The position numbers were made by a program, and so were the translations under genes. From contig NZ_JAHZSV010000017.1 in assembly GCF_019457905.1 (NCBI RefSeq), positions 39,441 through 103,440 on the forward strand: 64,000 nucleotides of DNA, written 5' to 3'. Positions 7,317 to 16,560 of this stretch are shown piece after piece. The notes under the pieces are model-generated. The model was given only the letters and a program-made list of their open reading frames with translations, did not search any database and was not told the DNA's origin. The DNA is from Flagellimonas abyssi (lineage in GTDB: Bacteria; Bacteroidota; Bacteroidia; Flavobacteriales; Flavobacteriaceae). The first letter of the stretch is position 1, and each line of letters begins with the position of its first letter.

Positions 7317-9863
7317 TTAAGCCGAATTCCTACTCGCATTAATGTTTCCGTATAAAGAGCGGGTCACAATTTTCTCGTACAATTCCTTATACTCTGAATT
7401 TTGCGTGATGTGGTACAAAGCATTTTGTTGAATCACCAATAACGGCAATACAATCTTTTCCCTGATTTTTACGGATTCCCTCGATACAGCTTCGTCTTCC
7501 ATCAAAATCTTAAGTCCGGAAATCTGCAAAAGCATTTTCTTGGACAACTGATATTCTTCAAAAAGTATCTTCCAGAAGTCACCGAATTCAGGATCATCTT
7601 TCATGTAACTGGTCAAGTCAAAATTGGTCTTCGCCAAGGACATCATACTGTTCAACATCAATGCCTTAAAGAAAGGAACCTCTTTGTATAGTTTCTTCAC
7701 CTCGTTCAGCCTTCCTTCATCTTTCAACTTTTGTATGGCCGACCCAAGTCCGAAGTACCCAGGTACATTCTGCTTTAATTGGCTCCATGATCCCACAAAA
7801 GAAATTGCCCGTAGGTCAGATAATGTCAACTGTTTTGCGCTACCGCGTTTACCGGGCCTACTTCCTATGTTGGCTTTGGTATAATATTTTAACGTACTTC
7901 TATTTTCCAAATACGGGATAAACTTATCATGCTGTTTTAGGGCATCGTATTTATCAAAACTAAGTTCGGAAAGCTCCTCTATCAACTTCCTTTGCGAGGC
8001 GGAAATGGTAAGTTCCTTTCCAAATAGATTATTGCTCAATCCTGCTGTCAATAACTGCTCGGAGTTGTGCATAAACTGCTCTTTGGTACCGTAGGTACTG
8101 GTAATGGTCTGCCCTTGGATAGTTAACTGAATCTCGTGATTGGCCACATCCTTGGTCTGTGCCGCATAAAATCTATGGGTTTTACCTCCACCACGGGCGG
8201 GTGGTCCTCCCCTACCATCAAAGAATATGGCTGCGATACCGTTTTTTTTGCACACCTTGCTCAAAGTTTCCTTGGTCTTTAAAATGGACCAGTTGGCCTT
8301 TAGGTAACCTCCGTCCTTGGTTCCGTCGGAGAAGCCGAGCATTATGGTATGTATATCTCTTCTTCGTTCTAGGTGCTGTCTGTATTTTGGAATATCGAAC
8401 AGGGTCTGCATCACTTCTTCGGAAGCATCCATACCTTTCATGGTTTCGAACAACGGAACAATATCGAAAGTGATATCCTTCTCGTTCCATCCGCACCATC
8501 TGAACAATCCGAACACGAACAATACGGAGAAAATATCCTCCGAGTTACTGATGATGTATCGGTTGCAACCGTCTTCACCATTCTTCTCTTGGATCGCTTT
8601 CAGGTTTTGGATATTAACAATAGTGTCCTTCACAATATCATCATCAAAATCCTCTGCCTTTAGTTTAAAATCCTTCTCCAACAACAGCTTAACCAACTCC
8701 TTTTCCTTGAGCTCGTCCAAGCTTTCTTTGATGACTCCATTCTTTTTCAATACGGACTCCACTACCAAGGTATGCTTGCTGTGATCTTGACGGATATCCA
8801 AAGTGGCGAAATGTGTTTTGAAAATATGTACTTTATCAATAAACCTATCTAATTCGTCTAAATACAGCCCATGATAGTTATCTATCAATTGATTCCTAAC
8901 CGCACTTAAATGCTCAATGATTCCTTCGTACGAAATTGGTGCATTGGAATCGAACATGGCATGATAAAGTTTTGTGCTCAATGCATTGAGCTCTTCTTGC
9001 ATACTCTTGAATGTGAGTTTTTTTCGAAGATTCTTCAATTCGTTATAGTAACACTTCATTAGGGTCAACCGTAATTCATCGGCCACCTCTTTGGTGATAT
9101 CGGCTGTTACAAAAGGGTTTCCGTCACGATCCCCGCCTGGCCAAAAACCAAGTTTCATCAAATTATAGTTCTCGAACTTTTCATCACGGATATTGCTTTT
9201 TACATATTGATACAGTTCACCGACAGCATCGTAATAGGTGTTACGAAGAATATAAATAATGTTTTTCGCCTCATCCAAAGGTGTTGGCTTTTTTGCATTA
9301 ATCAAGGATGTCAAGCCCAATTGTTGTAGAGTTACATCAATATCATGTATCCTGTCCTCATCTATCAACGAGCGGAGTTCGGCAATAATATCCAAAACCG
9401 CTGGTGTATAAAATTGCGTTGGGTGGGCGGTTAATACAATGCGTGCACTAAAGGTGGAAAGTTTTTTGGAAACCTTGTCCCAGTTTTTGGTACGGTTCAC
9501 CAACTCAAAATAATCGGGTATGGTCAAAGAACTACTATATTCCTGTAGTTTGGGAAATGCGGAATCCTCCACACTATCATAAAGCACCACTTGGCGCTCC
9601 ACGTACTGCACGATCCTGAACATAAAATCCAAACGCTCCCTCTCGTCCTGAATATCCACAAAGTTGGAGAAGAACACTTCCAAAATTTCTTGGGGATCTT
9701 TGCCAGCCTTTAATCCTTTTTCGCATTGATCCAACAAAAGTGGAATAAGAATCCCTACGTTTTCCACATTCTTGTATGGCAAGCTCAAGAAAAGGCTATT
9801 ATAGATGTTGAACTTATTGGTTACCGATTTTTTAAACTCTTCTAACCGTTTACTTTGCTGCAT
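7317..9863 (-). CDS. ppc: Phosphoenolpyruvate carboxylase
   Basis: PEP carboxylase makes oxaloacetate from PEP and bicarbonate to refill the TCA cycle. The 848-residue protein has the catalytic VLTAHPTQ histidine motif, GFWPGGDRDGNPFVT, FFDGRGGPPARGGGKTHR (second catalytic loop) and GSRPGKRGS. The C-terminus ends NINASRNSA where the best-studied enzymes end in RNTG; this is probably a lineage variant. It is transcribed leftwards, with a 173-base upstream gap that contains a TACGTTTG -7-like box on the minus strand (9974-9981). Confidence 0.97.
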   Translation of the reverse strand: MQQSKRLEEFKKSVTNKFNIYNSLFLSLPYKNVENVGILIPLLLDQCEKGLKAGKDPQEILEVFFSNFVDIQDERERLDFMFRIVQYVERQVVLYDSVEDSAFPKLQEYSSSLTIPDYFELVNRTKNWDKVSKKLSTFSARIVLTAHPTQFYTPAVLDIIAELRSLIDEDRIHDIDVTLQQLGLTSLINAKKPTPLDEAKNIIYILRNTYYDAVGELYQYVKSNIRDEKFENYNLMKLGFWPGGDRDGNPFVTADITKEVADELRLTLMKCYYNELKNLRKKLTFKSMQEELNALSTKLYHAMFDSNAPISYEGIIEHLSAVRNQLIDNYHGLYLDELDRFIDKVHIFKTHFATLDIRQDHSKHTLVVESVLKKNGVIKESLDELKEKELVKLLLEKDFKLKAEDFDDDIVKDTIVNIQNLKAIQEKNGEDGCNRYIISNSEDIFSVLFVFGLFRWCGWNEKDITFDIVPLFETMKGMDASEEVMQTLFDIPKYRQHLERRRDIHTIMLGFSDGTKDGGYLKANWSILKTKETLSKVCKKNGIAAIFFDGRGGPPARGGGKTHRFYAAQTKDVANHEIQLTIQGQTITSTYGTKEQFMHNSEQLLTAGLSNNLFGKELTISASQRKLIEELSELSFDKYDALKQHDKFIPYLENRSTLKYYTKANIGSRPGKRGSAKQLTLSDLRAISFVGSWSQLKQNVPGYFGLGSAIQKLKDEGRLNEVKKLYKEVPFFKALMLNSMMSLAKTNFDLTSYMKDDPEFGDFWKILFEEYQLSKKMLLQISGLKILMEDEAVSRESVKIREKIVLPLLVIQQNALYHITQNSEYKELYEKIVTRSLYGNINASRNSA

Positions 9864-10036
9864 GTATCTGTTTTATGTTAGTGTTAAAAAATAGTCAAAC
9901 ACTCAAAGGTCGTGAATAAAGTGTAACCTCTGGGTTAAATTTAAGTGTATCACAATTTAAGGCATGTGCACTTCAAACGTAACAACATACCTTATCGATT
10001 ATAACTTAAAGAATACTTCGGATTTTACCAAAGTTT

Positions 10037-10798
10037 TTATCGAATGAAAACGGGTTCGTTTTTCTTGACCGTGTGTTCTTCGCTGTAGAGATATCCATCG
10101 TAGTCAAAATTCTTGATATCGTCCAAGGTCTCCGCTCCGGTATCCAATATATAACGCACCATGGAACCACGGGCTTTTTTGGCAAAAAAACTGATTACTT
10201 TCAATTTATCGTTTTTCCAATCCTTGAAGACCGGGGCAATTACAGGAACTTTTAATTGTTTGGAATCCACAGCGCTAAAATATTCGTTGCTGGCCAAATT
10301 TATAAAAAGTTCATCATCCTTAAGCTCGCTGTTCAGAAAGTTTACAATGTCCTTCTTCCAGAATTCGTACAAGTTCTTTTTACGGCCTACTTTTAATTGC
10401 GTTCCCATTTCCAAGCGGTAGGGCTGCATCAAATCCAAAGGCCTTAAAACACCATACAGACCGGACAGAATTCGTAAAGTATCCTGCAATCGGTCCAGCT
10501 TATCCTCGGGGATAGTATATGCATCCAATCCCTGGTACACATCTCCATTAAAAGCATACACCGATGGTCTTGCATTTTCCGTAGTAAAAGGTGTATCAAA
10601 TTTTTGATTGCGCTCCCAATTCAGGTCCGCCAGCTTATCGGAAATGGACATTAAATCCATCAAGGCCTTGGGCTTTTTCTTTTTGAGTACGGAATTAAGT
10701 TTTTCCGCTTGCTCCAAAAATTGGGGCTGGGTATATTTTGATGTGGGCAATGCCGTATCATAATCCAACGACTTTGCAGGAGATATCACAATTTTCAT
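10037..10798 (-). CDS. yaaA: Peroxide stress protein YaaA (UPF0246/DUF328)
   Basis: A 253-residue YaaA-family protein, recognised by the start [14 protein letters not shown], the [16 protein letters not shown] segment, [20 protein letters not shown] and the C-terminal [15 protein letters not shown]. In E. coli YaaA lowers free iron and protects against peroxide damage; it binds DNA and is cytoplasmic. It lies between ppc and rluD on the same strand, separated by 173 and 88 bases, so it is probably its own unit. Confidence 0.95.
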   Translation of the reverse strand: MKIVISPAKSLDYDTALPTSKYTQPQFLEQAEKLNSVLKKKKPKALMDLMSISDKLADLNWERNQKFDTPFTTENARPSVYAFNGDVYQGLDAYTIPEDKLDRLQDTLRILSGLYGVLRPLDLMQPYRLEMGTQLKVGRKKNLYEFWKKDIVNFLNSELKDDELFINLASNEYFSAVDSKQLKVPVIAPVFKDWKNDKLKVISFFAKKARGSMVRYILDTGAETLDDIKNFDYDGYLYSEEHTVKKNEPVFIR

Positions 10799-10886
10799 CT
10801 TCTTCTAATTTTTGTAAAAATAGCGATGATTTTAGTTTTTTGGAAAAGGATTCCAATGGTGTTTTCAATCTTAAGATTGAAGAAAA

Positions 10887-11933
10887 CTATGATTCGTGAT
10901 GTTTGGCATAGCCACGCCATTTTTCGATTCCGTTCACCATATCCTCTGGAAGTTCGGAATCAAATCGCATAAACTCACCGGTAACGGGATGTTCAAAACC
11001 TAGGGTTTTGGCATGTAAGGCCTGTCTGGGCAGTTCCTTAAAGGCATTATCAACAAACTGCTTGTATTTGGTAAAGGTTGTCCCCTTTAAAATTTTATCA
11101 CCACCGTAGCGCTCATCATTGAACAGGGTATGTCCAATATATTTCATGTGTACCCGAATTTGATGGGTCCTACCGGTTTCCAACTTGCAAGAGACCAATG
11201 TTACGTACCCTAAACGCTCTATTACTTTGTAATGGGTAACTGCTTCTTTGCCATCACTTCCATCTGGAAAAACCATCATCTGTAAACGATTTTTTGGATT
11301 GCGGGCGATATGGCCTTCAATTGTGCCTTCGTCTTCCTCTACATTGCCCCAAACCAGAGCAATATATTCCCGTTCGCTGGTTTTCTCAAAAAACTGTTGC
11401 GCCAAATGTGTCATGGCCGACTCTGTTTTGGCAATTACCAATAGACCAGAGGTGTCCTTATCGATGCGATGAACAAGTCCCGGCCTATCGGAACTATTGT
11501 TGGGAAGGTTCTCGAAATGATAGACCAAGGCATTGATCAATGTTCCCGAATAATTTCCGTGTCCGGGATGCACTACCATGCCCGCGGGTTTGTTCACCAC
11601 CAAAAGCACCTCATCCTCGTAAACAATATCCAAGGGGATGTTCTCCGGTGTCAATAAAAATTCATAGGGTGGATGCTCGAACATCACCTTGACCTCGTCT
11701 CCTGCCTTTACTTTATAATTTTGCTTAACGATGGAACCATTGACCCATATATGGCCTTTTTTGGCAGCCTGCTGGATTTTGTTCCGCGTAGCGTTCTCAA
11801 TAAAGTTCATCAAGAATTTATCCACGCGCAGTGGTTCCTGACCTTTTGAGGCCACAAAACTGTGATGCTCATAGAGATCGTCCTGCGAAAGCTCGTCCTG
11901 GGAAAAATCTTCTTGATTATCCGAAATATCCAT
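10887..11933 (-). CDS. rluD: 23S rRNA pseudouridine synthase, RluD family
   Basis: A 348-residue RluA/RluD-family synthase. An S4 RNA-binding domain occupies about residues 35-95 (KKGHIWVNGSIVKQNYKVK). The catalytic domain has VNKPAGMVVHPGHGN, HRIDKDTSGLLVIAK (catalytic Asp) and GRTHQIRVHMKYIGHT. It converts specific uridines of 23S rRNA helix 69 to pseudouridine if it is a true RluD. Its start lies 2 bases past the stop of the PASTA-protein gene upstream, so they are co-transcribed, an arrangement common in Bacteroidota. Confidence 0.93.
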   Translation of the reverse strand: MDISDNQEDFSQDELSQDDLYEHHSFVASKGQEPLRVDKFLMNFIENATRNKIQQAAKKGHIWVNGSIVKQNYKVKAGDEVKVMFEHPPYEFLLTPENIPLDIVYEDEVLLVVNKPAGMVVHPGHGNYSGTLINALVYHFENLPNNSSDRPGLVHRIDKDTSGLLVIAKTESAMTHLAQQFFEKTSEREYIALVWGNVEEDEGTIEGHIARNPKNRLQMMVFPDGSDGKEAVTHYKVIERLGYVTLVSCKLETGRTHQIRVHMKYIGHTLFNDERYGGDKILKGTTFTKYKQFVDNAFKELPRQALHAKTLGFEHPVTGEFMRFDSELPEDMVNGIEKWRGYAKHHES

Positions 11934-11935
11934 CT

Positions 11936-12532
11936 TTAGTTGGATTCTGCCTGTACCCTTGCACTGCCCGGAATGGTACCGTTACCACAAATCAATTCAA
12001 TTTTTGAAGTCTTGGGTAATTTATCTCCGGGCTTTAAATATTTTCCTTTGAACTTCATATTGTATACCATGTCCTTACCAAGCTCATCGATATATGTCAC
12101 ACGCTCCACATCCAAACCTACTGCCCTCAACATAGAGGCGGCATTACGTTGGGTTACTTGGATAATATCCGGTACACTTACCTTTTTATAACCCGAGGGA
12201 TTTACGGTAAAATATATTTTCCGGTTGGATTTTACCTTGTTGCCTGCAGGAGGGTTTTGGTCCAGTATGGAAAAACGGGGATAGTCGGGATTATATTCCG
12301 AAGAATCCAACACTTGATATCTAAGTCCAGCATCCTCAACTGCCTTGCGCATCTCCGACACCGACATTTTGGAAAAGTCGGGTACCTCAACAAACTCACC
12401 GTGGTTTGTGGTGCTCTTAAGCCATTGTAAAGAAATAAAGACCAACACCAGAATAGCAACGACCGCCAATCCGAGTTGGATCAAAAAAGTCTTGCTTTTT
12501 AAAAAGTTGAGAAAATTTTTCATGTAGTTCAC
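11936..12532 (-). CDS. Membrane-anchored PASTA-domain protein
   Basis: A 198-residue protein with one N-terminal membrane helix (LIQLGLAVVAILVLVFISL) and about two to three PASTA repeats outside the membrane (VEVPDFSKMSVSEMRKAVED, VPDIIQVTQRNAASMLRAVG). PASTA domains usually bind peptidoglycan or beta-lactams on Ser/Thr kinases and penicillin-binding proteins, but here there is no kinase or transpeptidase part. The gene is next to divergent ddl and in an operon with rluD, which hints at a role in wall synthesis. The exact function is unknown. Confidence 0.9.
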   Translation of the reverse strand: MNYMKNFLNFLKSKTFLIQLGLAVVAILVLVFISLQWLKSTTNHGEFVEVPDFSKMSVSEMRKAVEDAGLRYQVLDSSEYNPDYPRFSILDQNPPAGNKVKSNRKIYFTVNPSGYKKVSVPDIIQVTQRNAASMLRAVGLDVERVTYIDELGKDMVYNMKFKGKYLKPGDKLPKTSKIELICGNGTIPGSARVQAESN

Positions 12533-12602
12533 CTTATCGGAACAAATATAGGAAAGCCAACCCTTTTTTCTTTATTTTGGCTTCGCGTTATTTTACAAGA
12601 CA

Positions 12603-13577
12603 ATGAAAAAGAACATTGCCATCATTATGGGCGGCTATTCCAGTGAGTACAATATTTCCATCAAGAGTGGAAATGTGGTGCACAAATATTTGGACAGAGA
12701 AAAATATAATCCTTACCGAATTGTCATCACTAAAAATAAATGGTATTATTTGGATGAATTGGAGCAGGAGCATCCTATTGAAAGGTCCGATTTCAGTGTT
12801 GAGATACATGGTAAAAAAATTCAATTTGACTGTGTATTCAATGCGATTCACGGCACCCCAGGTGAAGATGGGCTTATGCAGGCCTATTTTGAGCTTCTTG
12901 GAATACCGCAAACATCTTGCAACCATTATGAGGCAGCACTGACCTTTAATAAGCGAGATCTATTGAGTGCACTAAAACCTTACAATGTTCCGTGTGCAAC
13001 CTCGTATTTTTTAAATAAGGGACAAAGTATTGATGAAGACTCCATTGTGGATAAAGTGGGCCTACCATGTTTTGTAAAAGCGAACCGCGCGGGCAGTAGC
13101 TACGGGGTATCAAAAGTTTACGATAAGGCAGCATTGGCAGATGCCATAGAAAGTGCGTTCAAGGAAGATTCACAAATCATTATAGAATCCTTTTTGGATG
13201 GTACCGAAGTATCGATCGGGGTTATCACATTCAATAATAAGGTAACCGTCCTCCCCGCCACCGAGATCATCTCAGAAAACGATTTTTTTGATTTTGAGGC
13301 CAAATATCTAGGTAAATCACAAGAAATCACACCCGCAAGGATTTCGGAAAAGCAAGAATCCAACGTAAGGCAGCTGGCAGAATTTATTTATAAAACGCTC
13401 GGACTTAAAGGATACACCCGAAGTGAATTTATTTTCATTGGAGATGAGCCACATCTTCTCGAAATAAACACAACCCCCGGACTTACGGAGGAAAGCCTAT
13501 TGCCCCAACAAGCTAAAACGGCAGGAATCACTTTGGAGGAGTTATTTGACACTGCAATTGTTGAAGCTTTGCGATAG
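12603..13577 (+). CDS. ddl: D-alanine--D-alanine ligase
   Basis: Makes the D-Ala-D-Ala dipeptide for peptidoglycan. The 324-residue ATP-grasp protein shows IIMGGYSSEYNIS, FNAIHGTPGEDG, FVKANRAGSSYGVSK (ATP-grasp loop) and EINTTPGLTEESLLPQQ (metal and D-Ala-binding residues). It starts 70 bases from the divergent PASTA-protein gene; the gap has A/T-rich sequence on both sides. coaD follows after 33 bases on the same strand. Confidence 0.97.
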   Translation: MKKNIAIIMGGYSSEYNISIKSGNVVHKYLDREKYNPYRIVITKNKWYYLDELEQEHPIERSDFSVEIHGKKIQFDCVFNAIHGTPGEDGLMQAYFELLGIPQTSCNHYEAALTFNKRDLLSALKPYNVPCATSYFLNKGQSIDEDSIVDKVGLPCFVKANRAGSSYGVSKVYDKAALADAIESAFKEDSQIIIESFLDGTEVSIGVITFNNKVTVLPATEIISENDFFDFEAKYLGKSQEITPARISEKQESNVRQLAEFIYKTLGLKGYTRSEFIFIGDEPHLLEINTTPGLTEESLLPQQAKTAGITLEELFDTAIVEALR

Positions 13578-13610
13578 AAACTGTATTTTTAGGAAACTTT
13601 ATTCCACAAC

Positions 13611-14066
13611 ATGAGACGTGCATTGTTCCCTGGTTCTTTTGACCCGCTTACTTTAGGGCATTACGACATTATTAAGAGAGGTGTGACCCTTTTTGATGAA
13701 TTGGTGATTGCCATAGGGATAAATGCCGACAAAAATTATATGTTCTCATTGGAAGAACGTGTAAGTTTTATTCAAAAGGCATTTGCCGACGAACCAAAAA
13801 TAAAAGTGACCACCTACAAGGGCATGACCGTGGATTTTTGCAAAAAAATAGATGCCACTTTTATTCTTAGAGGGTTGCGCAACCCTGCCGATTTTGAATT
13901 TGAAAAAGCCATTGCACACACCAATAGAAAGTTATCGGAGATTGAAACAGTATTTCTATTGACATCCTCTGGAAAATCTTACATCAGCTCATCAATAGTT
14001 CGAGATGTAATAAGGAATGGAGGGGACTATACAGGCTTGGTGCCAGAGACCGTTGTAGTAAAATAA
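13611..14066 (+). CDS. coaD: Pantetheine-phosphate adenylyltransferase
   Basis: Transfers AMP from ATP to 4'-phosphopantetheine in coenzyme A synthesis. The 151-residue protein has the nucleotidyltransferase signature PGSFDPLTLGHYDII at its start, ILRGLRNPADFEFE, and the ISSSIVRDV loop near the end, all at normal spacing. It lies 33 bases after ddl and is probably in the same transcript. Confidence 0.97.
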   Translation: MRRALFPGSFDPLTLGHYDIIKRGVTLFDELVIAIGINADKNYMFSLEERVSFIQKAFADEPKIKVTTYKGMTVDFCKKIDATFILRGLRNPADFEFEKAIAHTNRKLSEIETVFLLTSSGKSYISSSIVRDVIRNGGDYTGLVPETVVVK

Positions 14067-14113
14067 CGATCTACTTTCCGTTCATCGAATTTAATTTGTA
14101 GGTAAATTCTTTC

Positions 14114-14194
14114 TTTCTATATTTATAGAAACCATGGCCAACCCTTTGGATACAACATTAATGATTGCTTTCGCAACATAATATGCGTTGTATC
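14114..14194. repeat. Two inverted repeats in the gap before the histidine kinase
   Basis: The 197-base gap after coaD has two perfect dyads: TTTCTATA-TT-TATAGAAA at 14114-14131, and GATACAAC (14149-14156) with GTTGTATC (14187-14194). Neither is followed by a T tract, so terminator function is unclear; they may be protein-binding sites or RNA hairpins before the kinase gene. Confidence 0.5.
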
Positions 14195-14263
14195 GACCAA
14201 ATAATTATAGCTTAGTCGGAAATTTCTGAGTAAGCACTAACGTTTTTTAAACAACCCCGAGTT

Positions 14264-16091
14264 TTGAAAGCAGTAAGAAGAGTTGACCAATTTTACTTAT
14301 TGAAACAGTTGCCCAAAGCAACAGCACTTCTGTGCAAAAAAGGTATTTTGGTGGATGCCTCCTCTTCGTGGCTAGACATCTTTGGATTGCCTCCACAGAA
14401 CAGCGACCACCATACCAAAGTGTTTCCATTATATGCTGGCATCCCAGATCTCAAAAAAAAAATTAAAGGAAAATAAATCCTTCTCTCTTAGGCACAAAAT
14501 ATCAAACCATAACGGCACTGGCCATTTCAAGAGTTATTTCGCCCCTTGGTTCGACGAGAAGGAAAACGTAATCGGGACCATAATCCAAACGGACAACATT
14601 ACGGCCGAAGTGGAAAAAGAGCATCAAGTCGAGTGGTTGCAGAACATTTTGGAGACCAAGGTAGAAGTATCCAAAACAGGTTGGTGGGAATTTGAAATAG
14701 CGACAGAACAACTCACATGGTGCAAAGAAACCAAGCGTATCCATCATGTTCCCGATTGTTTTGAGCCTACCACGGCCGAGGCCATTGAATTTTTTAAACC
14801 GGGTTATAGCAGAAACAAGGTTTCAATGCTCTTTCACAAAGCGATTGAAAACCAGCAATCCTACGACACCAATTTGATGATCATAACATTTAACGGTGAA
14901 GAAAGATGGGTACGGATTACCGGTAAACCTTATGTAGAAAACGGTAATACCGTTAAGGTTTTTGGAACAATACGGGATATTCATGACGAGGTGATGGCCG
15001 AAAACAAGGTCAAGGAGCATCAACAATTGCTCAGCACACTTGTTGATAGCTTACCATTGAACGTTTATGTGAAAGACCTTGAGTCCAGAAAAATCCTGAT
15101 CAACAAAGGAGAGTCCCATTATATCAACAAGAGTAAGGAGGAAATCATCGGCAAAAATGATTTCGACATATATAATGAGGATACGGCAAAAATATCAAGG
15201 GAAGAGGATATACAGGTCATGAAGCACCTTACTCCTATTATTGGCAAAGAGACCGCTATTACCCATAATGGCAAAACAACCCATTTTCTGACCTCCAAAA
15301 TACCTTATTTTGATCTGGATGGTAAAGTGTGTGGTCTTATTGGTATGAGCTTGGATATTTCCTCCATCAAAAAGAAGGAAGGCGAATTACGAGATCTTAT
15401 CAAAATAACCTCGATGCAGAATCAAAAATTAATAGATTTTGCTCACATTGTATCCCATAACCTACGATCGCACTCCGCAAACTTTTCCATGCTCTTGGAA
15501 TTTTTAAAGTCAGAAAACGACCCGACAGAGAGAGAACGAATCACCAAAATGCTCTCGCAAGCATCAGACAATTTATTGGAGACCTTGGAAAACCTTAATC
15601 AAGTGGTAGATGTGAACACCAATACATCTGTAACCAAAAAACCATTGTTCCTCAAACAAAACATTGTGAAGGTTTTACAGAATTTTTCTGCCTTTTTGAA
15701 CAAATATGATTCGCAGATAATCAATCATGTAGCCGAAGATATCAAAGTAGAATGTGTACCTGCCTATCTGGACAGTATTATTCTAAACCTAATCTCCAAT
15801 GCCGTAAAATATAGGAGTCCCATTCGAAAACCATTGATCATAATCAATGCGGTAAAATCAAAAGAAGGTGTACTACTGAGCATATCCGACAATGGTCTTG
15901 GGATTGATTTGGAAAAATACGGTGACAAAATTTTTGGCATGTACAAGACATTCCATAACAAAGAAGACTCCAAAGGCTTTGGTCTTTATCTTGTAAAAAA
16001 CCAAATAGAGGCCATGGGCGGAAGTATAACAGTGCAAAGTGATGTTGATAGAGGCACTACATTTAATGTGTATTTTAATGAAGAAAGTTAG
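14264..16091 (+). CDS. Multi-PAS sensor histidine kinase, interrupted by a frameshift at an A10 tract
   Basis: The kinase is read in two frames. The first starts at TTG 14264 and encodes the start of a PAS domain (LPKATALLCKKGILVDASSS). It stops at 14476 just after ten As at 14453-14462. The second frame continues the same PAS domain (KLKENKSFSLRHKISNHNG) to 16091. Nine or twelve As would join them into about 608 residues. Further parts are two more PAS domains, an H-box (FAHIVSHNLRSHSAN), an N-box (NLISNAVKYRS), DNGLGID and GFGLYLVK of the ATPase domain. There is no membrane segment, so it should be cytoplasmic. The stop overlaps the response-regulator start by 14 bases. It may be a sequencing error, a pseudogene, slippage-dependent expression or phase variation. 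Confidence 0.85.
14453..14462 (+). repeat. A10 homopolymer at the kinase frameshift
   Basis: Ten consecutive As at the point where the PAS-domain reading changes frame. Such tracts are prone to replication slippage, to transcriptional slippage and to sequencing error. Confidence 0.9.
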
Positions 16092-16491
16092 TTGTATTTT
16101 TATAGTGGACGATGATCCCATAACAGTATTTGGTATAAAAAAAATGCTAAAGTCCGTTACCAAATGTGATGATGTCCAAATATTTCAGAATGGTAAAGAA
16201 GCCTATGACGCACTGTTAGAAAGGCATGAATCCAATAAAACAATTCCCGATGTTATATTTCTGGACATCAACATGCCCATTATGGATGGATGGGACTTCT
16301 TGGACGAACTTATTATCTTAGACTTAAAAGAGCATATCATCATTAACATGATCACTTCTTCCATAGACCCACTGGACCATCAAAAATGGAGCAGTTTTAA
16401 GGACAGGTGCCCGTATATACTCAATTTTAAGAACAAACCCATTTTCAAAATCGAGGCAACCGATCTTGGATTAATGGATATGGCCTCCTAA
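16078..16491 (+). CDS. Single-domain response regulator
   Basis: A 137-residue receiver domain with no output domain. It has the acidic pair in FIVDDDP, the phosphoacceptor Asp in FLDINMPIMDGW, the conserved Ser in MITSSIDP and the conserved Lys in NKPI. The start at 16078 (MKKVSCIFIVDDDP) is chosen over an earlier in-frame codon because the receiver fold begins there. It overlaps the end of the kinase gene by 14 bases, so it is the likely partner. Confidence 0.93.
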   Translation: MKKVSCIFIVDDDPITVFGIKKMLKSVTKCDDVQIFQNGKEAYDALLERHESNKTIPDVIFLDINMPIMDGWDFLDELIILDLKEHIIINMITSSIDPLDHQKWSSFKDRCPYILNFKNKPIFKIEATDLGLMDMAS

Positions 16492-16560
16492 TTATAATAT
16501 TCTGTATTTTTGGCACTGATAAGCACAACATTAAGTGCAACTTAAAGTTCCCGAAGTATT

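Noticed and set aside
8317..8784. 155-codon open frame on the plus strand within ppc
   Set aside because: Antisense to a fully conserved gene, of low-complexity Ser-rich composition, with no start signal of its own.
14382..14452. N-terminal part of the second-frame kinase reading (MDCLHRTATTIPKC...)
   Set aside because: The homologous PAS sequence over this stretch is in the other frame, so this part is an out-of-frame run.
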